Shown: positions 33,686-42,037, counted from the first letter of the stretch. The stretch: DNA of 64,000 nt from Paraburkholderia franconis (GCF_009362735.1 NZ_WHNP01000006.1:1-64000), one strand, 5' to 3'. A program made the numbers and translations. The notes: generated by a model from the letters alone, not told the origin.

Positions 33686-34399
33686 TCAGTGAGAATCCTT
33701 GAGCAGTTCGCGCACCTTGCCTGCTGTCGCCGCCGAAGCGCCATTTAGACAGATCAGCACGTCATCAAACTTCTTCGCATGCTTTGACCACGATTCGACC
33801 GGCACACCCGCCGCGAGCGCACGCTCGGCGTCGCTGTATCGCTTCGCACCGCTGCCGTTGCATTTCGGGCATGTATCGACGTGCCCACGATCGGTGATCG
33901 TGCCAACCCCGGCGCATCGATCACATGCATCAAGCATCCACTCCCTGAAAGCAGCCGTCGAGAGACGCTGCGCGTACGTGCGCTCCACGCGTAGACGGGC
34001 CTCTACCTTCTTCGTGAGGAGCAAGACCGCGCGCCGGCCCGACGCTGCGTCGTTGCAATACTTCGAACGCCACAGCGCAGAGCCCAACGGGTCCGAGAGG
34101 CCCAGCGCCGTCAGGCGGTCCACCGCGCGCACGAAGTCAGCTTCCCAACGAAGATTGCTCGATTGCGTTGCCGTCACCACCTGATCCTTTACACCCATGA
34201 GTGAACTCCCTTCTTCGTTGAATTTTTTGCATCTCGGCATTTCGTAGACGTCGGTCCGCGCCTTCTGCATTCCGATGCTGCACACGTATTTCGATGTCCC
34301 ACCCCACCAGCTGCGCTCCAGTTGATTGCAGCCCAAGCAGGTGCGGTTTTGCTTCTTTTCCAGCACGACGGCCGGGTCACGAAAGTCGCCTCGCCTCAT
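33686..34399 (-). CDS. DnaJ-type zinc-finger phage protein, possible late antiterminator
   Basis: This 237-residue protein has a C-terminal half with a DnaJ-like zinc finger ('CDRCAGVG...CPKCNGSG', about 157-182). Its N-terminal 65 residues are a separate Cys-rich module (C-L-G-C, C-S-I, C-K-K). An internal MGVKDQ start with a GAAGGGAG site could give a shorter form. Zinc-finger proteins at the end of the early lytic operon in lambdoid phages are often Q-type antiterminators. The terminator just downstream and others in the late operon fit that, but homology is not visible to me. Confidence 0.5.
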   Translation of the reverse strand: MRRGDFRDPAVVLEKKQNRTCLGCNQLERSWWGGTSKYVCSIGMQKARTDVYEMPRCKKFNEEGSSLMGVKDQVVTATQSSNLRWEADFVRAVDRLTALGLSDPLGSALWRSKYCNDAASGRRAVLLLTKKVEARLRVERTYAQRLSTAAFREWMLDACDRCAGVGTITDRGHVDTCPKCNGSGAKRYSDAERALAAGVPVESWSKHAKKFDDVLICLNGASAATAGKVRELLKDSH

Positions 34400-34650
34400 G
34401 CACGCATCGCCGCGGAGCGGTATTTCGAGTACGGTCCGCGCACGTAGCGATCGAACCGCGCCTTTGCCTCAGCGCTATGGTCGAGCTGCGCGCGGCTCTC
34501 GATGCAGCATCGCGCACGAATGAACTCGGCGGCGTCGCGCGGCGTGTTCGCTGGTTGATTGATCGAGCGCATCCATTCAAGGAACATCGGCTCTCCCGAC
34601 CACTGGCCTGCCAGGTTGGATAGTGGACCGCCCTTCACGCGCGCCATCAT
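34396..34650 (-). CDS. Small early phage protein
   Basis: This 84-residue protein (MMARVKGGPLSNLAGQ...) is helical and basic at the end ('RFDRYVRGPYSKYRS'). No family is recognised. It overlaps both neighbours by a few bases, so it is part of a tightly packed early operon. The longer frame upstream is a shadow of the preceding gene. Confidence 0.6.
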   Translation of the reverse strand: MMARVKGGPLSNLAGQWSGEPMFLEWMRSINQPANTPRDAAEFIRARCCIESRAQLDHSAEAKARFDRYVRGPYSKYRSAAMRA

Positions 34651-34922
34651 GCCGGTCTCCAGTACTTCAGACGGCGGATCTGACGCATGCCTGATCGGCG
34701 CGGCCGGCGCCGAGTGCGAGCACCGAACAAACGTCGGAGCGCGCCAAAATTGATCGCGCCAGAGATTTCGAATGATCCCGACCAGCCGTTGACCGGCCAT
34801 TCGATGCGATTCGACGCAACCGGATCGCCGTCGACGGTCAGCGCCGACCCATTGAGCGAGCCGACCTGGTATTCATGGCCCCCAATGACGAGAGTCGCAC
34901 TTCCGAAGATGACGCGGTTCAT
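34647..34922 (-). CDS. Small early phage protein, beta-rich
   Basis: This 91-residue protein starts MNRVIFGSATLVIGGHEYQVG and has a beta-rich first half and a strongly basic tail. It resembles short phage proteins described only as hypothetical. Its ATG overlaps the upstream TGA (TGATG), supporting translation in this frame. Confidence 0.6.
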   Translation of the reverse strand: MNRVIFGSATLVIGGHEYQVGSLNGSALTVDGDPVASNRIEWPVNGWSGSFEISGAINFGALRRLFGARTRRRPRRSGMRQIRRLKYWRPA

Positions 34923-35185
34923 CACATCACCACCGTGAAAGGAATGCTGTGATGCATGAACCAGTCGATCAGCGAGTTGCGCAGGCCGTGGTTGCGCGGG
35001 AAGGCAAATTCGATCTGGATCGCGCTGCCGAACGGCTTCGCTTCGAGCACTTCGATCTCGCCCGCGAACGGGCAACCGTCGAACGCGACGACCTTCGCCT
35101 GCGTGATTCCGTCGACGTGCTGCTGGCTGCTGCTGATCAGCGCCTGCGGCACGTCGGCCCATTGGATGTATGCGTGTGCGCTCAT
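34922..35185 (-). CDS. Small early phage protein
   Basis: This 87-residue protein starts MSAHAYIQWADVPQ and is a mixed alpha/beta protein without Cys clusters except one. It is coupled by overlaps on both sides. No function can be assigned. Confidence 0.6.
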   Translation of the reverse strand: MSAHAYIQWADVPQALISSSQQHVDGITQAKVVAFDGCPFAGEIEVLEAKPFGSAIQIEFAFPRNHGLRNSLIDWFMHHSIPFTVVM

Positions 35186-35460
35186 GCAGCGACCTCGTCG
35201 GGTATTTCGTCATGTACCGGAACGCCGCTGATCGGGCGCAGCCAAGAATCGAGCAGCATTCCCTCCGCAATCATCATTCCGTGGTCGTTGAACCATACCG
35301 ACTGGTACACGCACCACCATGTGGGTCGCTGATCCCACTCCGCTTCCGGCCCGCGCGGTGGAACAAATCGCACGACATCTACGATCTTCCCGTCCAGCGT
35401 CTTGCGAGGGAACGAGGCAGGAACGACGATGATTGCCATGTCACCCGGTTTGCAGTTCAT
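35182..35460 (-). CDS. Small phage protein (MNCKPGDMAIIV type)
   Basis: This 92-residue protein begins MNCKPGDMAIIVVPA and ends with 'DSWLRPISG', a pattern common in small SH3-like phage proteins of Burkholderia. The internal ATG is preferred because it overlaps the upstream stop. Function is unknown. Confidence 0.62.
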   Translation of the reverse strand: MNCKPGDMAIIVVPASFPRKTLDGKIVDVVRFVPPRGPEAEWDQRPTWWCVYQSVWFNDHGMMIAEGMLLDSWLRPISGVPVHDEIPDEVAA

Positions 35461-35753
35461 GGTTGATCCCTCACATCCCACTCAAGATCGCCGCTCGCGA
35501 GGAATGCACGCAGCGAGTTACGGTTCCAATTGATTGGCACCTCGACCGGATACGTCCCGTCCGGGTTGAACATCCGGCCCGTCGCATTGACGCTGTACTT
35601 CTCCGGCAGATACACGTCCGCGTAAATCCAGTTCGCCGATCGCCTACCGTTTCGAACTGATCGCACCGGGCCGCGCAACCGAATCACGAGACATTCGAAC
35701 GTCTCGTAGTTGTCTTTCCAGCCGCGGCCGTGCTGAATCGACGGCAGCGGCAT
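35457..35753 (-). CDS. Small early phage protein
   Basis: This 98-residue protein (MPLPSIQHGRGWKDN...) is beta-rich with several Trp/Tyr. It overlaps the next gene by 4 bp. No family is recognised, and a GTG upstream could extend it slightly. Confidence 0.58.
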   Translation of the reverse strand: MPLPSIQHGRGWKDNYETFECLVIRLRGPVRSVRNGRRSANWIYADVYLPEKYSVNATGRMFNPDGTYPVEVPINWNRNSLRAFLASGDLEWDVRDQP

Positions 35754-35767
35754 CCTTACCAGCAGCC

Positions 35768-36187
35768 TCAAGCGGCCTCCGCCACATTGGTTCGGATCAG
35801 TACGCCTATCAGCCATGTGCTCGGGTCACCGACCAGCCCATCGCGCGACGGATGCGGATCAAAATAGATCTCGCTTCGACGGCCGATCACGCAGTGCTGC
35901 GTGTCAGCGCGTCGCGGCGATGCGCCCGTGATGGTGTGGAAGCAGTCAGAACCCGCCATTTCCCAATACGCCGCGTCGGTGTATGGAAATTCCAGAAAGG
36001 CCAGTCCGCGCTTGCCGAGCCACTCATTTGCGCGTCGGCACCACTTCCCGTCGTCGTCATCGCCGTTGCAGAATTGAGGCACTTCGGCGATCGGGAGCGA
36101 CAGCAGGGACGCGATGCAAGCGGTGAAGCAATTGCCGTATTGACCGTTCTCCGGGTCGTGCAGGATTGTTTGAGTCGTTGGCGTCAC
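35768..36187 (-). CDS. Papain-like (C39-like) cysteine peptidase fold phage protein
   Basis: This 139-residue protein has 'GQYGNCFTACIASLLSLPIAEVP' near the start, 'QHCVIGRR' near 100 and 'YFDPHPSRDGL' near 110. Cys, His and Asp in this order and spacing match papain-fold or C39-like peptidases and related bacteriocin-processing domains. Many phages carry this small protein without a known role. The GTG start has GGAGG 4 nt upstream and its stop spacing fits the operon. Confidence 0.6.
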   Translation of the reverse strand: MTPTTQTILHDPENGQYGNCFTACIASLLSLPIAEVPQFCNGDDDDGKWCRRANEWLGKRGLAFLEFPYTDAAYWEMAGSDCFHTITGASPRRADTQHCVIGRRSEIYFDPHPSRDGLVGDPSTWLIGVLIRTNVAEAA

Positions 36188-36633
36188 GCTGCCTCCGGTA
36201 GTTGAATTCCCATCTTTCGCGCGCGCACCGGTTCCCAGCGCTCGTACGCGCGATCCCAAACGTCGAACTTGACCTGTTTCGGCGTGCCAACGCGGTTCTG
36301 GTCGATCCACGCATGGCACGGCCCGCAGCCAGGCACCGTGTAGATGTTGTCTGCCTTACGCGCGCCGGCGTTGCCGTGTCGACTCTGATTCGAATGGCAG
36401 TCGACAACCGATTCGTGCGCCCAGCCGATCGAACAGCACACACCAGGCACCAGCAGATAGCACTCTTCGCCGCGGCAGGCGTCGATGAAGCGCTTGCCTT
36501 CCGCGACCGTTGGCTTCTTGATGCGCCGCTTCATCGCTGTGTTGCGCTCGAGCGTCTTGCGATCCGCCGGCGCGAATGGCTTCGGCTGCTTGCGCTTGAA
36601 TCCGGTGCGCGCGAGCGGTGCTGAACGCTTCAT
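36184..36633 (-). CDS. YbcO-like (DUF1364) HNH-type nuclease
   Basis: This 149-residue protein has a basic N-terminus, then 'ACRGEECYLLVPGVCC', 'VVDCHSNQSRHGNAGARKADNIYTVPGCGPCHAWID'. This matches the DUF1364/YbcO family of lambdoid prophages, which has an HNH-like zinc fold and is linked to recombination functions. I chose MKRSAPL, overlapping the cupin gene stop; the longer frame is shadow sequence. Confidence 0.72.
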   Translation of the reverse strand: MKRSAPLARTGFKRKQPKPFAPADRKTLERNTAMKRRIKKPTVAEGKRFIDACRGEECYLLVPGVCCSIGWAHESVVDCHSNQSRHGNAGARKADNIYTVPGCGPCHAWIDQNRVGTPKQVKFDVWDRAYERWEPVRARKMGIQLPEAA

Positions 36634-37097
36634 GCGTCGCAGCCCTTTCCGATTTCGCCTGGATTGTCTGCGGCCGTGAACCGTTGCCAGTGCACCCAAC
36701 CAGCCGTCGGGCAGTGAAAGCCCCAATGCCGATAGCGCGGGCCGGTGATGAATAGCGTCCAGCACTCGCCATGTGTCAGTTCGATGCGATGCGCAAAGCT
36801 GCCGAACACCCGCAATTTCCACTGCCCAGCGCGGCGCTCCGTGCGCACGTTGATGCCGCCGGCGTCGATGGTGTGCTCCGTGTATGTGCCACGAAGCAGA
36901 ATCGACAGATTCGTCCAGGGGTGATCGTGCAACGCGCAATCGTCGTCACTGCGCATGAAGCGGTGCAAGTAGACGTTGAAGAAGCCATTGCGAGGGATCA
37001 CCCACCAACGAAACAGATAGGGATTGAAGACGCTACCGATCACCACGTCAGGTACGCGACGAGCAATGCGCGCAATCAAGTATTCGGCGAGCTTCAT
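36630..37097 (-). CDS. Cupin-fold phage protein
   Basis: This 155-residue protein contains 'YLHRFMRSDDDCALHDHPWTNLSILLRGTYTEHTI' and 'HRIELTHGECWTLFITGPRYRHWGF', the two histidine-bearing cupin motifs with a basket for a metal. Such proteins occur widely in Burkholderia and Pseudomonas phages without a known substrate. The internal ATG overlaps the upstream stop. Confidence 0.7.
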   Translation of the reverse strand: MKLAEYLIARIARRVPDVVIGSVFNPYLFRWWVIPRNGFFNVYLHRFMRSDDDCALHDHPWTNLSILLRGTYTEHTIDAGGINVRTERRAGQWKLRVFGSFAHRIELTHGECWTLFITGPRYRHWGFHCPTAGWVHWQRFTAADNPGEIGKGCDA

Positions 37098-37756
37098 GCA
37101 GTCACCTGGTTGATCAGCGAGAAGAAAGGATTGCCATTGCCAGCGCGGATGCGTCGGCGCTCCTGCGCATCGCGATTGGCCGCCTTGATGGTCTTGCCGG
37201 CCGGGCGCTCCGCATCCGGGCCGCCGCCCAGTTCCCACAGCCCGCAGAAACGGCCGTACGTTGACATGCGCGTCCATTCACCGATGTGGAAGGTCCGGCC
37301 TCGCGCTTTGGCGAGTGCGCATTGCACAGAATTCGGCGTCGCGCCGACGATTTCTGCGAGTTGCGCGGAAGACAGCCTCCGGCCGTCCTGCAACGCGTCC
37401 TCGCATGCACGGGCGATCCACGAATAGCCGAGGCGGCCGGTGCGCTTTTTCGTGCCCTGAATGCCGAGGCGCTGCGCCTCGCCCTTCGCCGCGAGATAGC
37501 CGCGATGAGGCAACAGACGCGCCACGGCAGACTTGATCGATTCGTCGCCGCGCCAGATCTTTTTGAGCGTCCGGATTTCTTGCGGAGACCACACTTCAGC
37601 GGCGCGAAGCGCAACGCCGATCCGGCTCGAGTGGTTCTTCGCGGCTTCCCATGTGCGGCCCGGCAGCCGGTGCATCTGCGAGATCAACGTCAAATCTCTT
37701 TTCGCGATTTCCGCGAGAATTGCTTCTTCGGCGGGGCTCCAACGACGTGCGCCCAT
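37094..37756 (-). CDS. Myb/SANT-like DNA-binding phage protein
   Basis: This 220-residue protein starts 'RRWSPAEEAILAEIAKRDL' and repeats a similar helix-Trp pattern at 'EVWSPQEIRTLKKIWRGD', as in Myb/SANT or GcrA-like modules, followed by a third helical HTH ('LSSAQLAEIVGATPNSVQCALAKA'). It is basic and should bind DNA. In this place between replication and late regulation genes it may control middle transcription. Confidence 0.62.
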   Translation of the reverse strand: MGARRWSPAEEAILAEIAKRDLTLISQMHRLPGRTWEAAKNHSSRIGVALRAAEVWSPQEIRTLKKIWRGDESIKSAVARLLPHRGYLAAKGEAQRLGIQGTKKRTGRLGYSWIARACEDALQDGRRLSSAQLAEIVGATPNSVQCALAKARGRTFHIGEWTRMSTYGRFCGLWELGGGPDAERPAGKTIKAANRDAQERRRIRAGNGNPFFSLINQVTA

Positions 37757-38358
37757 TACGCTGCCTCCCCGTCCAATTCCATCACCTCGACCTCGACACG
37801 CGGTTCGCGGCCGTATTTCTTCGTCGCCACCAAGTCGACGACCTGCGAATCGTCCTCGTAGACGATCTCGTTCATCGCGTCCTTGACTGCCTTTACAACG
37901 TTGTCTGTGTCGGGCTTGTTCGTCGCGCGGATAAGATCCTGCGCGGCCTTCGTCTGACGCAGCTTCGACCAGCTCTCGGGGATCGGCAGATAGATCGAGA
38001 CCGTCAGCGCGACCGGACGACCGAACGGGATGCTTCCGAACATCGCTGCCGTCGCAGCGGCGCGAATCTTCGACTCGTACGATTTCGTCTTCTTCGGTGT
38101 GCGCATGCGGACGCCCGTATCCGTTCGCGACGCGCGCGGCCGCCCTTTGGCAACCGGCTCGCCTTCCACCGTGAAAGCCACCGTGCGTTTCGCGATCGGC
38201 TCGTGCAGTGTCACGGCGTCGAAATCGTCAGGCTCGGCGACCGGGGCATTTCCCGTCTTGCGCTCGATCTCGCGCTCGGCGAATCCGACAACGCGCGCCG
38301 TGCCGAACTTGCCGCCTTGAATCGCGCTTTCCGGGTATCGGAGTGCGTTTTTACTCAT
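37756..38358 (-). CDS. RusA-type Holliday junction resolvase
   Basis: The C-terminal 140 residues match RusA: 'FTVEGEPVAKGRPRAS' near 62-77, 'NKPDTDNVVKAVKDAMNEIVYEDDSQV' near 147-173 with the metal-binding Asp residues at 150, 152 and the later D-D pair. The N-terminal 55 residues are an unusual extension beginning MSKNALRYPES, very similar to the start of the next upstream gene. RusA resolves recombination intermediates in phage replication. Confidence 0.85.
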   Translation of the reverse strand: MSKNALRYPESAIQGGKFGTARVVGFAEREIERKTGNAPVAEPDDFDAVTLHEPIAKRTVAFTVEGEPVAKGRPRASRTDTGVRMRTPKKTKSYESKIRAAATAAMFGSIPFGRPVALTVSIYLPIPESWSKLRQTKAAQDLIRATNKPDTDNVVKAVKDAMNEIVYEDDSQVVDLVATKKYGREPRVEVEVMELDGEAA

Positions 38359-38647
38359 CGTCGTCACCATCGAGCACGTCAGCCAGCCATTTATCCATGC
38401 AGGGGATGCAGACGTAGCTTCGGCCCCAAAAGTCACCATCGACGAGCGCGGTTTCGAAGCGTGCTAGCTCGCCAGGCTGAATCAAGTGGTTGTCGCCGCC
38501 ATGAGGGTTAGCGCCAATGAAGCACGCGTGCGGCTTGCGCACCTTGACGAGCTTTACCGTGCGACAGCGGATCTCGGCCTCGTCGCCCTCGAATGGGTCG
38601 TATGAGAGGTAGTCGCTCTCTGCGTATCGAAGTGATGTCTTGCTCAT
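38351..38647 (-). CDS. Small phage protein with zinc-type Cys pair
   Basis: This 98-residue protein begins MSKTSLRYAES and ends with acidic D-G-D-D-D-E. It contains 'HACFIGANPHGGDNHLI' and 'VCIPCMDKW', giving a Cys/His set that could hold zinc. Its N-terminus nearly repeats that of RusA. Overlaps with both neighbours indicate coupled translation. Function is unknown. Confidence 0.62.
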   Translation of the reverse strand: MSKTSLRYAESDYLSYDPFEGDEAEIRCRTVKLVKVRKPHACFIGANPHGGDNHLIQPGELARFETALVDGDFWGRSYVCIPCMDKWLADVLDGDDDE

Positions 38648-39855
38648 GCCGCGAATTCCTCAAACAGGCCGGCTTGCACCGGTGCGCACGCCAAATCACG
38701 CGCAGCCTGCTCAACGCGTGCGCACTCGTGCGCGATTCGTGCGCGGGCAATCTCGACGTATTCGGGCGTCATATCGATGCCGACAAACCGGAAGCCTTCT
38801 CGAATCGCCGCTTTGCCCGTGGATCCGCTGCCCATAAAGACATCGAGGACCAGACCGCCGGCGGGCGTCACAAGCCGGCACAGGTACGCCATCAGATCGG
38901 TCGGCTTGACAGTCGGATGAAAGTTGCCGTTACGCTCTTCCCAATAGGCCATCTCGCGATCGCGCATCGTTGCTTCCGTCTGCACAGCAGGCGTATCGCT
39001 GCCGCCAATGCCTTCGTTGCGATCGGCGCGCGATGCCTTGGCGCAGTAGAAGAAACGCGCTGCCGAACCCGCATCGAGCCGACGCGCACCTGGCTTCATG
39101 GCGAAGTTCGTGCCGCCAACGTTCGCGTAGCGGGTTTCGTGCGACCCCTCTCCGACTCGAGCCATCGCGCCATACACGTTGGATGTCTTCGGGCTTGGCG
39201 CGGTCGCATTGACATCGGCGAGTTGACCGGGCGCATCCGGGAACACCTCGAGTACTTCGTCGCTTCCGTCATGAACGACATTCGCCGGCCACCGGCCACC
39301 AACGTCGCCGACGCGGCTTGCGTCGATGTTCAGAGCGCCAGTGCCGAAGCGAATTACGTTGTCGGCGACCGAGCATGCGAAGGGCTTGCGCGCCATGCAG
39401 ATCGGCTCGTGCGCCGGTTTCAAGGCGGTCCCCCACCCTTGCCAGTCTCCTGACAGGTTTTTCGACTTCGGGAAGCCGGAGCCGTAGATCCACATGATCT
39501 GGTCGCGGATCTCAAACCCTGCGTCCTCAATTGCGCACGTCATGCGGTGATACGTACGCGATCCGGCGAATGCGAGCAGGTGACCGCCTGGTTTCAGGAC
39601 GCGTAGACACTCTGCCCAAAGCTCGACGCGATGCGCGATGTCGCCGCCATCCCAAACCTTACCCATGAAGCCCTTGTCGCCAATGCGGGCACGAGCGTGC
39701 GGCGTCACCGGATTATTCGTGCGGGCGTGGCTGCCGCGTGATACCTGAGTCAGGTGATATGGCGGATCGGTCACGATCGAATCGATCGACGCGTCAGGCA
39801 TCGTCCGGAGTACGTCCAGACAATCGCCAAGGTGAAGTTCGAATTTTTCGCTCAT
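38644..39855 (-). CDS. DNA methyltransferase, N6-adenine/N4-cytosine type
   Basis: This 403-residue protein has motif IV D-P-P-Y at 30-33 near the N-terminus and motif I 'DVFMGSGSTGKAA' near 345, with 'LLAFAGSRTYHRM' between, so it is a beta-order enzyme. D-P-P-Y suits N6-adenine or N4-cytosine. It lies in the early operon without a cognate restriction gene, so it probably protects phage DNA from host restriction or affects timing. Confidence 0.88.
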   Translation of the reverse strand: MSEKFELHLGDCLDVLRTMPDASIDSIVTDPPYHLTQVSRGSHARTNNPVTPHARARIGDKGFMGKVWDGGDIAHRVELWAECLRVLKPGGHLLAFAGSRTYHRMTCAIEDAGFEIRDQIMWIYGSGFPKSKNLSGDWQGWGTALKPAHEPICMARKPFACSVADNVIRFGTGALNIDASRVGDVGGRWPANVVHDGSDEVLEVFPDAPGQLADVNATAPSPKTSNVYGAMARVGEGSHETRYANVGGTNFAMKPGARRLDAGSAARFFYCAKASRADRNEGIGGSDTPAVQTEATMRDREMAYWEERNGNFHPTVKPTDLMAYLCRLVTPAGGLVLDVFMGSGSTGKAAIREGFRFVGIDMTPEYVEIARARIAHECARVEQAARDLACAPVQAGLFEEFAA

Positions 39856-40031
39856 GCTGGTTTGTCGCTGTCCACGTATCTGCGCAGTTCGCGCCGCTGT
39901 ATCTCTGCTGCCTCGTCGCCGTGCTTCTGGCGTATTGCCTCGATCAATGCGTTGCCGATTCCGTAATGCCCTTCACGCGCGCCGAGCACGGCGGCTTTGA
40001 ATCGCTCCCAGCATTCAGAACGGGATGTCAT
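39852..40031 (-). CDS. 59-residue phage protein
   Basis: A frame of 59 codons starts MTSRSECWERFKAAVLGARE and continues with helical, charged sequence including 'GIGNALIEAIRQKHGDEAAEI'. Its TGA overlaps the methyltransferase ATG (ATGA) and its start overlaps the end of the preceding gene, so it fills an otherwise empty 160-bp gap. No family is recognised. Confidence 0.6.
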   Translation of the reverse strand: MTSRSECWERFKAAVLGAREGHYGIGNALIEAIRQKHGDEAAEIQRRELRRYVDSDKPA

Positions 40032-40248
40032 CCGGCTTGAGCGTGAACGTCGTCCGGAGCATGTCGTCGACGACGCGGCTGTCAGTCGATGCGAGCACGA
40101 AGAACTTCTGGCCGCGATGAAGGCGCGCGAGGCGCTCTGCTTCGTTCACTGCGCTTTGCCGCGATTGATGCTTAAAAGACGGGGGCGTTTCGCCGGTTGG
40201 TGACCAGACGAGGAAAAACGGGTTCGGTTCGATCAGGATCGTGCTCAT
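40015..40248 (-). CDS. Small phage protein
   Basis: This 77-residue protein begins MSTILIEPNPFFLVW and has a conserved-looking 'KHQSRQSAVNEAERLARLHRGQKFFVL' segment. It overlaps the replication gene stop by 4 bp. Many phages carry a similar small protein of unknown role at this position. Confidence 0.62.
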   Translation of the reverse strand: MSTILIEPNPFFLVWSPTGETPPSFKHQSRQSAVNEAERLARLHRGQKFFVLASTDSRVVDDMLRTTFTLKPDDIPF

Positions 40249-41264
40249 GCAGCCTCCGCGAGCGCGGCTTTATCGCGCGGAATGTCGTTGAAGTAGCGAT
40301 AGAGGCCGTCGTAGTGGTCGTCGCCGAAGCGCGCCGCGTCGCGCAGCATGTCTTCCATCCATTCGCCCGGCCCCGACGCCTTCACGACGCGAGCCTTGAA
40401 TCGCATGAAGACCTCGCCTTCCTTCTGCGTGACGCCGACCCGCTTTCCTTGCTCGGTGACCCCGGCCGTCGTCTTGTGCCAGTCGGAGGGAATCATCTGA
40501 GCGCCGCCTGACTGCTGCGATTCCCCCTTGACCGGGAACAGGCCAGTCCAGCCACGCAGCGCGGCTTCGTTGATGCAGGTGACCGGGTCATGCCCCTGAT
40601 CGCGCAGCATCGCCAGTTTCTGGAGCGATACCTTCGCCGCGACGCGCGTCCATGGAGCATCGCCGTCAGCGTGCTTGGTCTCTCGGTGCTCACACCAGTC
40701 GTCCCACGACGCTTGAGGCAACCACTCGGGCAGTTCGGTTGCTCGCAGTTGGACATGCAACGCAATTCGCGACGCACGTCGCGCGGGTTGACGGTTACCT
40801 GATGGTTCTTTGACGGTTACTGACGATTCGGGTGCAATAGCTGTTGCACCCTTTTGCGCTTCGTTTTGCACCCTTTCCTGTTCCGGATTGCACCCTTTCG
40901 TGTCTCCGTTTGCACCCTTTGCGTCTTCTGGAATGGGTGCAATTTCTTCACCCTTTTCGTTATCCACAATGGGTGCAAGATCTGCACCGTTTAGCCAGTC
41001 AGGATTGATGCGGTACTCGCGGGACTTACCCCGGCCGCCCTTGCCTTGACCGACAAGAATCAGCCAGCCGGACTTCTCCATGCTGCGCAGCTGATATTGG
41101 ACAGCGCGCTCCGACTGGCGTGTCTTCTCGGCCAAGCTCGCGATGCCTGGGAAAATGTGGGTGCCGTCGTCGTGCGCGTGATCCGCCAGCTTCAGCGCGA
41201 GAATCATCTCGCCGCCGCCGGCCGGATAACGGTCGAAGACCATGCCCATGACCTTCACGCTCAT
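40245..41264 (-). CDS. O-like replication initiation protein
   Basis: This 339-residue protein has an N-terminal winged helix ('LALKLADHAHDDGTHIFPGIASLAEKTRQSERAVQYQLRSMEKSGWL', about residues 23-70), a polar linker (about 90-160), and a helical C-terminus. Phage O-type initiators have this plan: wHTH that binds iterons within their own gene. The linker coding region contains direct and inverted TTGCACCC repeats that fit an origin. No helicase loader is evident next to it. Confidence 0.78.
   Translation of the reverse strand: MSVKVMGMVFDRYPAGGGEMILALKLADHAHDDGTHIFPGIASLAEKTRQSERAVQYQLRSMEKSGWLILVGQGKGGRGKSREYRINPDWLNGADLAPIVDNEKGEEIAPIPEDAKGANGDTKGCNPEQERVQNEAQKGATAIAPESSVTVKEPSGNRQPARRASRIALHVQLRATELPEWLPQASWDDWCEHRETKHADGDAPWTRVAAKVSLQKLAMLRDQGHDPVTCINEAALRGWTGLFPVKGESQQSGGAQMIPSDWHKTTAGVTEQGKRVGVTQKEGEVFMRFKARVVKASGPGEWMEDMLRDAARFGDDHYDGLYRYFNDIPRDKAALAEAA
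40830..40989. other. Putative replication origin with 22-bp spaced iterons
   Basis: TTGCACCC occurs at 40844, 40866, 40888 and 40910, exactly 22 bp apart. Inverted copies GGGTGCAA lie at 40830, 40935 and 40971; the first forms a dyad with the neighbouring iteron. Degenerate copies follow near 40946 and 40982. The period is two helical turns and is not a multiple of three, so the repeats are not a protein repeat. They sit inside the O-like gene, as in lambda. Confidence 0.72.
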
Positions 41265-41572
41265 GCGCCCACCACCGGCTTCGTGGAGAGCAGCTGGTGG
41301 CTGGTCTGCGTCGCGAGATCCTTGCGAGACCCAACGACGAACAGGCGCTTTGCGTCCAAAAGTTCACGCACTCGACCGCAAACTGAACCCAATTTCAAGT
41401 TGGTGATCGAGGCGATGTCTTCGCGCGTCAGTGGCGGGCGCCCCGCGCGAAAGGCGTCCAGCACCATCTTTTGGCCTTCGGTCAAATCCTTGACGGTGAG
41501 CGCGTGATACGCGTCGCTCTGTGTTTCGGCGACACGGCGGCCCGAGCGCGGGCTGAAGATGTCCGTCTGCAT
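41261..41572 (-). CDS. Winged-helix phage protein
   Basis: This 103-residue protein contains 'LTEGQKMVLDAFRAGRPPLTREDIASITNLKLGSVCGRVRELLDAKRLFVVGSRKD', a winged helix-turn-helix. It lies directly upstream of the O-like gene with a 4-bp overlap and may assist replication or regulate the operon. Confidence 0.65.
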   Translation of the reverse strand: MQTDIFSPRSGRRVAETQSDAYHALTVKDLTEGQKMVLDAFRAGRPPLTREDIASITNLKLGSVCGRVRELLDAKRLFVVGSRKDLATQTSHQLLSTKPVVGA

Positions 41573-41588
41573 GGCGGATCTCCGGGGG

Positions 41589-41903
41589 TTAGGCGGCTTT
41601 CTTCGCGAGCTGCGCTTCGTACTGGCGCTTGCTCATCTGCTGAATCGTCGGCGCCGAGCGCTTCACGCCGCTCGGGTGCGTGTCGACCATGTAGAAGCGC
41701 TGCGCGCGTTCCTGCTCTTTCGCGCCGATGTGCGGCATGCGGTTACTCACCTTCGACTGCTTGCGCGAGACGAAGCGGCGCAACGCAGACGCGCGCGGGC
41801 GATCGTCGGACAGCGTGACGACTCTCGAATCGCCGAGCGAACGACCGAGCGACGCGCCGACACCGGCAAGAAGCGACGCACCAAGAATTGCAATGCGGTT
41901 CAT
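41589..41903 (-). CDS. Small phage protein with N-terminal hydrophobic segment
   Basis: This 104-residue protein starts MNRIAILGASLLAGVGASLG, a possible membrane anchor or signal, followed by a basic region ('ALRRFVSRKQSKVSNRMPH') and a helical C-terminus. GGAG lies about 8 nt before the chosen ATG. No function is known. Confidence 0.58.
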   Translation of the reverse strand: MNRIAILGASLLAGVGASLGRSLGDSRVVTLSDDRPRASALRRFVSRKQSKVSNRMPHIGAKEQERAQRFYMVDTHPSGVKRSAPTIQQMSKRQYEAQLAKKAA

Positions 41904-42037
41904 GGGTGATCTCCTTCGGCTTTTGCCGCGTAGGACTACTAATCGGAAACATAAGGCGGCTGGCATTCCAATCGCCTTGTGTTACAGATCAGCTTCTGAT
42001 CCCCGTCGAGATGACCGCGTTTCAGCGGCCATCCCCT

